Assembly (NCBI GenBank): GCA_947650365.1
Contig: OX393549.1
Span: 98,675,516 to 98,739,515 of the forward strand
Reading direction: 5' to 3'
Length of the DNA: 64,000 nucleotides
Source: Chamaelirium japonicum
Taxonomy: Eukaryota; Streptophyta; Magnoliopsida; Liliales; Melanthiaceae
Each line of letters begins with the position of its first letter. Position 1 is the stretch's first letter. Of this stretch, positions 21,225 through 32,801 are shown piece after piece. The notes beneath the pieces are model-generated. The model saw only the letters and a list, made by a program, of their open reading frames with translations, did not search any database and was not told where the DNA came from. Position numbers and translations under genes: made by a program.

Positions 21225-22761
21225 TTGTTTGGGGTTGTGAGCTTGTCCATGCGCTTTCCTCCCTTATCTTCACAGACTCGACCCCTTTGCTTTAAACTGT
21301 ATGTACTTCTTCTTGGCCCCAACTGTATGTACTTCTTCTTGGCCCCTGTACTTGTGAGTACCTTAGCTGCTCTGCACTTGCCTTGCAAGAATCCCCTTCC
21401 CCTTCATTTCTTTAGATGAACTATAAACCATCAATTTAAGAGGAACCCTCTGTTGTTGTTGTTTTGGGGGTTTTTTGCAGAAAAATGTGGGTTTTTTTTT
21501 GGGGTTTTCCTCATCAGTTGTGCATATTATTTGTTGGTGTTGATCCTTTCTTGTGACTGTTTATGAATCTGATACCCTTCTGCACCCCCTCAAGGCTATT
21601 GCTCTGTAGTTTCTCTGTTGACTTTCTTGAATGCACTTGCAGCTCATGCTTGCCTGAATAATCAATTGGTTTGCTCAGATTTTCAAAACCCTTTTAAAAT
21701 TTTTTTTTGGGTTGTTTTCCATACAGATTATTGATCAGCTGATTCCTAGCATTTGGGTTGTTCTTTCTCGGGGCGGTTGCGAGTCGGGCGCTGCTGTCAG
21801 CTTCTTCATGAATTGCAATGCAGTTGGGTGATCAATTCTAAGAATTATTCTTTCATGCGGGTCCTTTTCATCGACCCCTTTTCTTACAAGCCACTCCTCG
21901 GAGTTGCATGATTAAGATATTCGCAACGACATTCAGGCGAGGATAAGCCTTGACCTTTCCCACGGGGCGGGGAATGAGCTTCTTGTAAACCCACTTGCCT
22001 CTATATATTTGATACCCTTCTAGCAATTTGATTGTATCTTTCACCCTCTAGCTCCCTTTCTGATCTCTAAGCTTCGAATTCATTTTGTGTAAGTTCTTTA
22101 TTTCCTTTGAATTCATCTCTCCGATGGGAATCGGGTATCAGTGTTTGGGGTGGAACCGGTAGTTCTCTGCCTTAGCGATGGTGGAAGAATTGTTTGTCTT
22201 ACCCTATTGATTTCATGCTAAGGATGGGCTAGGAGCCTAAGAGAAGGTTGGAGTTCTCGGTTCCTAAGTGAACTTTTTTGTTTGTTTTTCGCGAAGTGGG
22301 TGGGTTTTATTGTTAATTTCACCCGTTACCATTTTTGGGGATTAGAGGAGAGATTAATGTCATTTGATTTTTTTAATTTGAGAATTCTATTTCCAAAGGA
22401 TAGATGGCTAAGCTGGATGAGGTGATCCATCATCATCTGTATTTTATCCGGCCTTGGTGAATTTGTTATGACCTTCAAAATTTCCTTAATTACTTACTGA
22501 TAATTATCAGTGGAGACGACAAGTAATTCACTGTAAAATTGTTACATATAAGCAAGCATTTCTATGTAATCCTCTACATAGATCATCTCTAAGATATCTG
22601 ATAGTTTTCTATTATGGCTCTCCCTTCCATTACAAATCACTGCCGTGAATCCTATAAAAACTAGATGGAGATGTTCAAATTTCTTTTTTCTTTTTTGGGT
22701 CTTGAGATCTATACTAACTACTTACTGATTTCTATGTTACTTGGGCTCTAGAGGATAGAAG
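21225..22761 (+). promoter_or_regulatory. HIR-B 5' region (promoter, leader)
   Basis: Paralogous to 38986-40488 before HIR-C at several percent divergence, which marks it as functional flank carried with the gene. It begins near two 26-bp tandem copies of CTGTATGTACTTCTTCTTGG (21297-21347). The start codon is preceded by a pyrimidine-rich stretch and CTCTAG, compatible with a leader intron, but no splice is proven. No other gene is present. Confidence 0.5.
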
Positions 22762-25700
22762 ATGGGGCAACTTCTCTGCTGTGTGCAGGTTGACCAATCT
22801 ACTGCTGCTATCAAGGAACGATTTGGGAGGTTTGATGAGGTGCTTGAGCCAGGATGCCACTGCCTGCCTTGGTTCCTTGGCAGTCGAATAGCTGGTCATC
22901 TGTCTCTACGGTTGCAGCAGCTGGACATACGGTGTGAGACGAAGACAAAGGTTTATCTCTTCACTGACTGTGTAAATAATGCTAGATAGAAACATCTGAG
23001 CATGTTAGAAAAACTTCATATTGAAAATTCAAATAGTGCATGCTAGTTGCTCATGTAATTTTATCATTCATGAATTGAAGTGGTTTCTTATCATTGTTCC
23101 TTTTCATTGGTGTCTCTGGTGCCATACACTCGTATGCTCTATAGGAGGTTAACTTAATATACAATTATTCCCAGTACTCAGAGGCAAAATACATACTATT
23201 GTACATAACATTCTAAACTTCTTCTGAATTTGTGCTCACAAACTTTTTCTGAGTCTCAGACATGAAGTTCTTGCTACGAACTCCATTACATTTGGTACGA
23301 TTCCCGTGCCCCCTCAAAACCGGTGATGAGAGGGAGGGGCCAACGATATATGAAGATGTGGAATTCCCACCCCTTTATCGATGTGGGACTATTCTCAACA
23401 CCCGCCTGCATGCAAAGCGCCTCTCGATCGGGGGGAGGGGGAAGATCTCGATCGGAGGAAGAAAGAGGGTGCTACGGGACCACATCGCGGAGAGACGGGG
23501 TGGGACGTAGCTTTAATACCATGTTACGATTCCCGTGCCCCCTCAAAACCGGTGATGAGAGGGAGGGGGCAACGATATATGAAGACATGGAACTCCCACC
23601 CCTTTACCGATGTGGGACTATTCTCAACAACGTTATTTTTTTTTTGCTTATAAAAAAAAATCCATTTTTTTTTTGTTGCATGGATCCTTTTTGGCAACAA
23701 CTTGCTAACATGTAGATAAGATGTAACCATCTTCTTTGTCCTTCATCCATTATGTTTTATATATTATCCTTGCTAATCGGCTTATGAATTCGTACCACAG
23801 GTTGAGGGTCAAAGTAAGTCTATTAAACCTGAAGGACAGAAATTATGGATATTAGCTGAGATGGATGATACTCAGATCTTAATATAGTTGTTTATGATCA
23901 TTGAAGCCACATATGACATCATTCTCTGACCAGTAAGTTGCAGTGTACTTGCCGCGAAACCCAGCTCTAGGACAGCAATGATTTCAATCTTTTCATCTTT
24001 AATCATCACACAACTTTGAGTTGCATACTTGCATATTTTCATAGCATTATGCTTTGTTAGTTTGCTTTTATTTATCTTGTTTGACATGGATACATTTATT
24101 TTAGCAATTACTCTGTCCCTTCATCCTCGTGTCCTAGTATTCGATGCACTATTTCATGGAATCTTATATCCTACAAGGTATCTTATATCATACGGAATAC
24201 TTGATCTTATCCCTTTCCATTGTGAAACCTCTTTGCTATATAGATACGTAAGCTCTTGACGAGGACAAAATAATATCCATGCTTAGATAGTTTATTTGAT
24301 GATTCTATTAAACCATTGTGGACCCCAAATAGATGGGCAAGGCTTAATGGTTATGGTTTGTTTATGGTATTTTATTAACCCATTCTCTTTGTCTATTTGC
24401 AGGACAATGTTTTTGTCAATGTTGTCGCATCTGTGCAATACCGTGCTTTGGCAAATAAGGCAGATGACGCATTTTATAAACTGACCAATACCAGGTCCCA
24501 GATCCAAGCTTATGTGTTTGATGGTAAACATTTAAACTCCAAATCTATGCATTCTTTAAGAATGAGAGCTCATGTCGGCACAGTTGGAGTATACTCGAAT
24601 TATGTCATATAAGCATGTCATTTTATATATTGTGTTTGTAATTATTGACCTATGCAATGTTCCTGAAATTGCATGCCGTGCAAAAAATGGGATCATACGC
24701 TGAAGTAAAAAAAAAACACAAAACTTTTTTACTTCTCGTTTATTTAAGATTATAGAAATTAAAGTTGGGATTTGTTAGATGAAGCTGTTTGATTGCGAAG
24801 AAGTTATAGGATATTTATACAGAAAAGGAGAGATCATGAAATCCAGAAATTCTTGTGTGTATAAAATTTCAATTCTGCGATAGGGGCCGAACTCTCACAA
24901 ACCGAACCATACAAGTATGTATACTAAATCATATCTTCCTTCTCGGAAACCATGTGAAATCATATATTATTCTGTTTCATTCTCCAAAAAAAAAATCAAT
25001 GGCGCCTTATACATCAGGATATATGTGCGTTGATGAATGGTTGACAGGTTTGTAGCCCGTATGCAGATATTTCTTTGATAAATGTAATTTATAGCAATAT
25101 CTCTTATTAATTATGATCAGATAATTTTGATGATGTATTTCAGTCTCTCTTTACTCGTCCATTTTACTAGAGTGAAGTTTTTAGGTGGTGAAATCATATG
25201 ATTTTTAGGAACAACAAGAAATCTATAACCTGATGATAGTTTAGATAAAACTTTCAAAGTTGTGGATTCAATATATTGAGGCTTGTGGGGTTCGTAAGTG
25301 TTTTGGTGATAATTGCTAGTGCCTTTCTATGGTGGGGGAACGAAGTAACTCAACGTCCGTTGTGCTTGCTGCTTTGGGATTGCTTACTATTCAATTGGGG
25401 TCATGGAAGGATACAAACTGAGGATCGATTTCATGTCGATTAATAAATATGAGATTTAGAAGATTCACTAATCTTTTATTTTATCTACAAAGCTGAATTC
25501 CTCTGACTGTCACCAGGAATTGAAGAAATCGTGTTGTCGAATTTCCGCCTTCTGGAAGGCTTCAATTATATTTTGATCATAGCTCAATCAGGAACCCTAA
25601 AAAAATCATCCATGTTATCAAGTATTAATGATGTGATTTCACATGTTTCACTTTGCACCTCTCGGATAATATTAAACTTCCCTTTCGATATGTTCTTCGG

Positions 25701-27733
25701 GTCCAATGACCTTAGCTACATTATGCATCCACCACTTATTGATTTAGATTGGGTACTAAGATGCTACAATTTTTTTCGTTATCTAATAATTTTTCGATCA
25801 TATGTTAAGAAATATATTTCGAGGCAACTAGCTAAAGCATGTCAAGCATGATGGATATCCGAATCGACACCAGCGAGTCAGCGACATTGACACTCATGCT
25901 TTGTTGATGCACAAAACCGCATTTTCTCTTATGTTTCTGTGTTTCTAATCTCCCGCTGATGGTTATGTAGAAGAAGCTAATGATGACTATTCAATTTTTT
26001 CCAGTAATCAGAGCAAGTGTCCCAAAGCTTAACCTGGATGATACTTTCGAACAGAAGAATGATATTGCCAGAGCTGTGGAAGACGAGCTTGAAAAGGCGA
26101 TGTCTGCTTATGGATATGAGATTGTACAGACGCTGATTGTTGATATAGAACCGGATGAACATGTGAAGCGAGCCATGAACGAAATTAATGCAGGTATGAG
26201 TATTAATTCTCATTCAAACTCTTATCAGGCCTCTTGTACACATACCGACCCGAATTCCCATTTTTTCTTTTTTCCCTTAAATATCAAATTGCCATTATAT
26301 TTTTGTAAGATAGTCAGTTTCATTGTATTCTTTTGCCTTGAGAGTTGATAGTTCTAAATGCACCTTTACTTTGCCTTGTTAAGTAAAAGATCTTCCACAA
26401 TACCTTAATATGATGAATATATCTCTGTTGGACTAATATTCTACACACATTTCATTTTTGTTTAATATTATTTAATAAGGAATTCTGTGTGGAAAAAATC
26501 ATAGCATAACCATCGAGTATTTCCATCTATTTGGGGTCATCTTTATGAATCTTTATTTGCCAGCTATTTCTGTTAAAAACTATTTTTTGTTGTCACTAAA
26601 AGCCTTTCTATATCTTTTCTAACCACTTCCATAAATGTTATTTTAGGGCTTCTCCTCTTTTTGGGCCCATCCATGTTAATCCATGATCCTCTCCTCACAA
26701 TAGCTGCCTCTGCTCTTCGTTGTATATGCCCATACCATCTAAATCCGTTCTCCATCATTTTGTCCTCTGTTAGTGCAACCCCAACACTCCCTCTCTATGC
26801 TCATTCTCACTCACTCTCTCTCCTAGTTTAGTTTTGCCGCACATCCATCCCAACATCATCATCCCTGCCACGCTTATCTTTTGTGTTCGAGCACTCTTTA
26901 CAGCACAACATTCTGAACCATAAAACATTGCGAGCCTTTTTGTTATTTCTTGCAATTTACCCTCAAGTCTATACGAAAAAACTGATGTAAATTAATTTGG
27001 AGGAATGATAGGATTTGAAGTTGCTGTTAGCAAAGAAACAAAACGGATTGGCTTAATCAGAAAGGTCATTACTTGCTTTTTAAAGTGAATCTGGATACAA
27101 AACTATGATTGTACATCTATTAGCCAATGAAATATATGCTCTCTTTTAAGAGTAACACCTCTGATGTTACTGTATACCTATGCTTCATGAATAAAGATGC
27201 ATGAAATTGTTTCTACAAAGTTCTTTGCTTCTGCATTAACTGTCTTGAATCTTGAGGTGTTAATCTGCCATGAATCGAATCTGACTTTTTTGTCTATGAG
27301 CAAGACTCTCTCTAATAGTAACTGCATTCTGATTGTATTCCTATACTTTTTTCCCCCGTCTCTGCTCTGCTCAGCTGCGAGGCTAAGGTCGGCTGCAAAT
27401 GATAAGGCTGAAGCCGAGAAGATCATTCAAATCAAGCGGGCGGAGGGCGAGGCTGAATCCAAGTACCTGTCAGGCCTGGGCATCGCCCGCCAGCGCCAGG
27501 CGATCGTCGACGGACTGAGGGACAGCGTGCTCGGCTTCTCGGTCAACGTTCCAGGGACCACAGCGAAGGATGTGATGGACATGGTCTTGGTCACGCAGTA
27601 CTTCGACACCATGAAGGAGATTGGCGCGTCCTCCAAATCTTCTGCCGTCTTTATACCTCATGGCCCCGGTGCTGTCCGTGATGTCGCTGCTCAGATCCGG
27701 GATGGGCTGCTCCAATCATCGTCCAGCCACTGA
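22762..27733 (+). CDS. HIR-B: complete hypersensitive-induced response protein
   Basis: Four exons: 22762-22950, 24403-24523, 26005-26193 and 27375-27733, all with GT..AG junctions and consistent phases (0, 1, 1), giving 285 aa, the family's normal length. The N-terminus MGQLLCC offers Gly2 for myristoylation and Cys6/Cys7 for S-acylation, matching the known membrane anchoring of HIR proteins. The SPFH/PHB domain covers roughly residues 8-190, the helical [18 protein letters not shown] stalk residues ~175-195, then [13 protein letters not shown] and a C-terminal [10 protein letters not shown] segment. Family members oligomerise on the inner plasma membrane, associate with LRR and NLR immune proteins and promote hypersensitive cell death. 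Introns 1 and 3 contain a TRIM and an RTE fragment. Exons 3-4 are identical to HIR-A. This is the only complete HIR gene in the window. Confidence 0.93.
23293..23629 (-). mobile_element. TRIM retroelement in HIR-B intron 1
   Basis: Two 108-bp LTRs (23293-23400 and 23522-23629; termini TGTTACGATTCCCG and ATTCTCAACA) enclose a 121-bp interior. Read on the minus strand, the LTR is followed by TGGTATTAAAGC, a decayed initiator-tRNA-Met primer site. Flanks ACATT/ACGTT are a near-perfect 5-bp duplication. No coding capacity. Confidence 0.85.
23630..24402. other. Rest of HIR-B intron 1
   Basis: AT-rich intron sequence, colinear with HIR-C intron 1. No additional gene or element is recognised. Confidence 0.6.
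26499..26978 (-). mobile_element. RTE-clade LINE fragment in HIR-B intron 3
   Basis: Copy of the fragment at 1921-2400 ([21 protein letters not shown] on the minus strand). Confidence 0.8.
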
Positions 27734-28128
27734 ATGTGTTTTTCAAGTGTGAAGATGATCACCAGTTCAGTGATCTTTTAATGGCGAATGTCCACTGAAA
27801 CCTTGATGATCACCAGTGGGCTGTCCACTGAAGAAGACTATTCTGATTTGGATGAATATGTGAATCTATATAGATGCAACTTATACTGATGTTGGATACT
27901 GATTGTTTTTCCATAGATGAAGCTATAAAGTCTGCTTATTGTCTATGATTTCTCAGCAATAGTATGAATGAAATCACAAACACAAACAAATGGTTTCGGG
28001 AATTGGTAGATAACTCTTGAATCATTCGAAGGAGCACTATATATCAAACATTGGAAAATATTTTTATCCCTACAGGTGAAAGATCAAACAAAGCCAAGCC
28101 ATGAGGAACCTAACAATCGCCGATGTTT
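27734..28128 (+). other. HIR-B 3' flank / probable 3' UTR
   Basis: Identical to 3156-3550. It contains repeated TGATCACCAGT words and no gene. Confidence 0.6.
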
Positions 28129-28215
28129 AAAAAAAAGATAGTTGAGTAAATTATTAAGAAACTATAGGGAGACGGAGGCTAATTACAGATTTTTGGGGTA
28201 TGAATAAAATTTTCC
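28129..28215. mobile_element. Solo right end of MULE-like element (copy B)
   Basis: Counterpart of 3551-3637, ending GGGGTATGAATAAAATTTTCC. Confidence 0.75.
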
Positions 28216-28224
28216 AAAAAATTA

Positions 28225-28749
28225 GGGTTATTTTGACTTTGCCCCCCCATATTTTGCATTGAATTAGACTTTACCCCCCATATTTTCATTAATTAGACTT
28301 TACCCCCAAAACTAATTGTTCCGTCAGCTCACCATCTATACTATATACTAAAACGGAAGACTTACAAGGAGCTTCCGCCATGTGGCACACCATTAAATTT
28401 ATTAATTTTAATTTAAATCCATTTCTATGCATGCCCATTAATGCTCTCATGATCTATTTTTTTTTAGATGGTAGTGATTTCTTCAGATGCCCATGACCAT
28501 AAATAAATGGAAATTTAAACCCATTTCTCTGCATGGCCATTTTCTCCCATTTCTCCCGATGCCCATTAGTGGAAAGTTAAAAACTCATTTCACCCGAAGC
28601 CTCTCTCTCGTGTTGTGACACGTGGACGTCTTTTAAAGAACTAGACTTTTTCTTTTGTGTGTGAACACGGCTCTCTTTTAAATCCATTTAAAAACCTACC
28701 ATAAAGATGATAAATTTTCATTCAATGTCATTGAATGGTCTTTTGATAT

Positions 28750-28790
<41 letters not shown>

Positions 28791-29055
28791 ACAAGTGAAT
28801 CACACTCACCTCAGATTTCACACTTCTTCGAACAGTTGCGATGTCATCTTTGCCAAATGGCGTGCATCAAGCACATTTAGGCATTGCCCGGGTTTCTTAC
28901 TAGTATAAGAGAAAGGTTGAGTTGACAGAAAAGAAATAAAGTTTTGAGGGGTGAGTTGACGGAACAATTAGGTTTGGGGGTAAAGTCTAATTAATGAAAA
29001 GATGGGGGTAAAGTCTAATTCATGGCAAAATTTGGTGGCAAAGTCAAAATAACCC
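28225..29055. mobile_element. Long-TIR MITE-like element (copy B)
   Basis: Counterpart of 3647-4483, 6 bp shorter in the (TC)n tract. Confidence 0.7.
28335..28903 (+). mobile_element. Small Helitron (copy B)
   Basis: Counterpart of 3757-4331: starts TCTATACTATA, ends CTAG, with A and T flanks. Confidence 0.7.
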
Positions 29056-29095
29056 AAAAAAATAAGAGATGCAAAAAAAAAAAAACACAAACAAA

Positions 29096-29146
29096 TCCAC
29101 TTGGGGTGGAGGTAGTGACAGTGAACTTCTGGTCCGTCCGATAGTC
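29096..29146 (-). pseudogene. Relic VDAC/porin exon (copy B)
   Basis: Identical coding words to 4524-4574 (DYRTDQKFTVTTSTPSG); no other VDAC exon nearby. Confidence 0.8.
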
Positions 29147-29263
29147 CTGTAAAGAACTGCAGAAAATAAAAAAATCGTAAAGGTTATGACGTTGGAAACG
29201 ATTTTTTTTCAAGAAAATGATTATCAATATCTTTGGCCTTCTTGCCGATTTGGGTATAGAGGT

Positions 29264-29437
29264 GGGAAAAATTTTAGCACATCCTATGTATGCTACAACC
29301 GTTGACCAGAGCCTATCAATATGCTCTAAGTGCTGGGGTCCACTGCCCCCATGCGCTGGGGCCTGCGACCCCATGTCTCTTGAATTACAGTGGACCCTGC
29401 AGTTGTAGCGTACGTGGGGTTCGCTGAAAATTTTCCT
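29264..29437. mobile_element. Small MITE (copy B)
   Basis: Counterpart of 4692-4865. Confidence 0.6.
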
Positions 29438-30788
29438 AGTGTAGAGGTCGCAACCCATCCTTCCTAGCAGTCGAAATCACAATGGGAGAGGTGAAAGAGG
29501 GAGTGGAGAGAGAGAGAGACTGTGAGTCTGTGAGGGGGGAGTGACGGGTTTCTTGAAGGAGGGGAAAGGGAGGAACCTATAAATAAGTGTTTTTTTTTCT
29601 TTCTTTTAAAATAGCAAAATTTAAAAAAATACTCGATGGATCAATTCAAAATTACACATTAGTTCAAGGGAGGTTTTTATAAGTTACATTTTTTTTAGGG
29701 GGACTTTGTGAAAAGCACTTTTTAAGAGATGGCTTCCGGCTGCAGTCTCGAAAACCTTTTTTCATTTGAACTCAAACACCTGTGGATGAATAGGCCCCCT
29801 CACTTTACTTCAAATTTATGTTTTATGTCACTCTCTCTAAGACTAAATTGAATCCCCGCCGCTAGTCAGAGTTGCTCCTAACTGAATCCCCTGCCATCGC
29901 CGGACCTAACCGAACCCCCTGCCGCTGCCGAACCTAACAGAATCTTCCTAAACTAAGATCTACAGGTCATGAGATGAACCCTAGACCTAGAAATCTCAAA
30001 CATAAACCTAACCCGAATCCTCTCGTCGTCGTTGTCGCCGATTGCTCCCATCGCCTCCGTCACCGCTGCTCGCGACCGCCTACGCTGCTCGCAGTAATGT
30101 CACCGTCGCCTCCTTCATCACTTGCAGTCATGCCGCCTCCGCCTCTGCCACCGCTGCTCGCGGCCACCTTCGCCTCCATTGCTCTCGGTTGTGCCGCCTC
30201 CGCCATGGCTGATCGAGAGAAGAGGATGTGAGGGTGGTCTAGGGATTAAAAAAAAACATAGGGGTTTATCCTAATGTTAGGTTGGTTAGAGGGGCTGGAG
30301 CTCAAATGAAAAGCTCCACTAGGTTTATCCTAATGTTAGGTTCATTAGAGGGGGTCTTAGGCTGACAACCCCTTTTCTTTATCCCCTTGTTCTTAGTGAA
30401 ACTGGTAATTCGAATTACCGGGATTTATTAAGCTTCTGATTAAGCATTGATAAATGGAGACTAGTATGGCATATTTCATACTATTATTTATTTATTTAAA
30501 GAACATGGCAATGAATGTCTATTTCAATGGAAAAAACAGTTTCTGTTTAGTAATATAAATATTGGGTTTAATAGAAGATTGGCTAAAAATAATAATGGCA
30601 AGGGTGTGTTTGGCAACAATTTTTGTGTGTGTAGGAAATATACATCCCATTCATAGCCTAAGTGGTCTGGCCAAGGCTCTACGTGTGGTGGATTTCTGAC
30701 AATCAAACGATCTCATGGAACCCTTTAGGATAGACAACCGCACAACCAGACTGAGGGTACCCCAGGTGACAGTCCCTAGCCTTCGTAA
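29438..30788. other. Intergenic without a supported gene (copy B)
   Basis: Counterpart of 4870-6213; compositional frames only. Confidence 0.5.
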
Positions 30789-31201
30789 GAGCATCTCCAA
30801 CGGATGACTCATCCGATGGGCCCCATTTGAATATGGGTAATATCGCCCCATTTCAAGTTCTAGCGGATGACCCATATATGTGGTCACCATAATTTTTATG
30901 CAAACCCATCTGCATCTTTGCAGCTGGTTTCCCACGACCAAATGATACATATGGCGATGTAAAAAAGGGTGATGATGATCCGACGAACCAGACCTACTTG
31001 TCTGTCACTTTCGGCTTGAAATTTTAATCAAGAGTCTATAAATCATCCGAGATTTTATAAAGGTCCGAGGGTGTTTTTATAAAAATATCATATGGGCCAC
31101 CTGCTGGAATTCTTCTTTTTTCATCTTATGCATAAGTTGATTTGGCAGTCCTTTGACTATGCGAAGTACAGATGCATATGAGTCATTCATTGGAGATGCT
31201 C
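30789..31201. mobile_element. Tourist-like MITE (copy B)
   Basis: Counterpart of 6217-6629, with TAA duplications and GAGCATCTCCAA ends. Confidence 0.85.
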
Positions 31202-31575
31202 TAAAGGTGGTGGCTTCCACGGAGCACTCCGAATGTGACGGGATCTGAACACCTTTAAAAAATGGCAGCTTATTTCACAAAGAACTCTCTATAGGCGAAG
31301 TCCCAGAATGCCCTCAATCACTTTGTGATCACCACATGGCGATCAAAGTGGCCTTTTCACCACCTCCATTCTTCAAACTCCCTCTGTATAAAAGGGGTCT
31401 GTAGGTTGGTCCAAGAAAGTAATTCTTGCTTGCCACCTCTAATTCCTTCTTTCCTACCTAACCGGTGACCCATTTATGCATAGGAGGGAGTGTGCTCCTT
31501 TGGGATCCCTTCCTTTGATCACCTACTATCTTGCGGATAAATGTCAAAGTAGAAGATCAGGATTACTCAATTCAA

Positions 31576-31628
31576 TCTCTCTCTCTCTCTCTCTCTCCGT
31601 CTATCTCTCTCTCTCTCTCCACTTAATT

Positions 31629-31679
<51 letters not shown>
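31576..31679. repeat. (CT)n microsatellite (copy B)
   Basis: Same interrupted CT tract as 7004-7107. Confidence 0.95.
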
Positions 31680-31685
<6 letters not shown>

Positions 31686-32216
31686 TGAGGGATCCTCAAA
31701 AAATACCCCACGATTCTAAACTTTTAGGTTTTCGAATACTAGAAACTAATTTAAGAATAACCATGTCCACTTTATATTGAATTAGTTCCAAAATTATCAA
31801 CATTTGAACGTTTGGCAATAAACCTAGTTTTGGATGCAAAGCCAAATTTGCACCTATTTTTTTCTATCTAAAACATTTTCTCTCTATAACATTCTCTATC
31901 ATCAACTTCTCTCTGCAACATTTTTTCTACAATACCCATTCTTTATTATTTTCTCTCTCTACAATTTTTATTATATCTCTATTATATATTCTTAATAGCC
32001 ATTCTATCTTTATAATATTTATAATCTCCTATACTATTCTTTCTGTAATAGTTTTCTTATTTTGTAATATTTTTGCTATCTACAATATTTTTTATTTGTA
32101 AAACATTTATTCTTTCTTCACAATATTGTCTCTATAACCGTTGTTGAACCCATGCCCCAAGAACCCGAAAAGCATCAGTCTGCTTTTGGGTTTCATATTT
32201 TTTAGGTTTTCTACCA

Positions 32217-32532
32217 TTGTGAAGCATAACCACCTGCATGTGACTGAATCTCGATGCACATTCTGTAATTTGGAACAGGAAACTACTTCCCACCTCTTAC
32301 TCGACTGTCCTTTTACTCGTCGGGTGTGGGACCATTTCGAGGCTAAGGATGAATTACTTCACATCCGTGTAGTCTGAAAACTATGTGGTGTTTTTGGCGG
32401 AGGAGGCGAATCCCAAAGGAGATATGGCCACCATGGGATATTCTAGCGATGACTATCATTTGAGTGCTCTAGAGGAATAATCGCATCTTCAAAGGCATCC
32501 AAGTGTACCGAGGCAGATCATCTCGATCTTCA
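32217..32532 (+). pseudogene. LINE zf-RVT fragment (copy B)
   Basis: Counterpart of 7645-7960, with the zinc-binding words RCTFC and HLLLDCPF. Confidence 0.75.
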
Positions 32533-32801
32533 AAACTTGGATTATTCCATGGGTTTCGAAATTCGGGGTGGAGGTTACTTTCTTTTGTAACAAAATTAGT
32601 TCTTGATTCATGAATATACCTGGTTGGGGGCTGCTTAAATCGGTGCAAAATCGGTGTCCTCGAACTTGGTGCTAAATCGGTGTCCTCGATCTTTAGAACT
32701 TGGATTAATCCATGGGTTCTGAAATTTGGGGTGGAGGTTACCTTCTTTTGTAACAAAATTAGTTCTTGATTCATGAATATATCTGGTTGGGGGCTGCTTA
32801 A
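32520..32801. repeat. Two-copy tandem duplication (copy B)
   Basis: Counterpart of 7948-8229, period about 163 bp. Confidence 0.8.
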
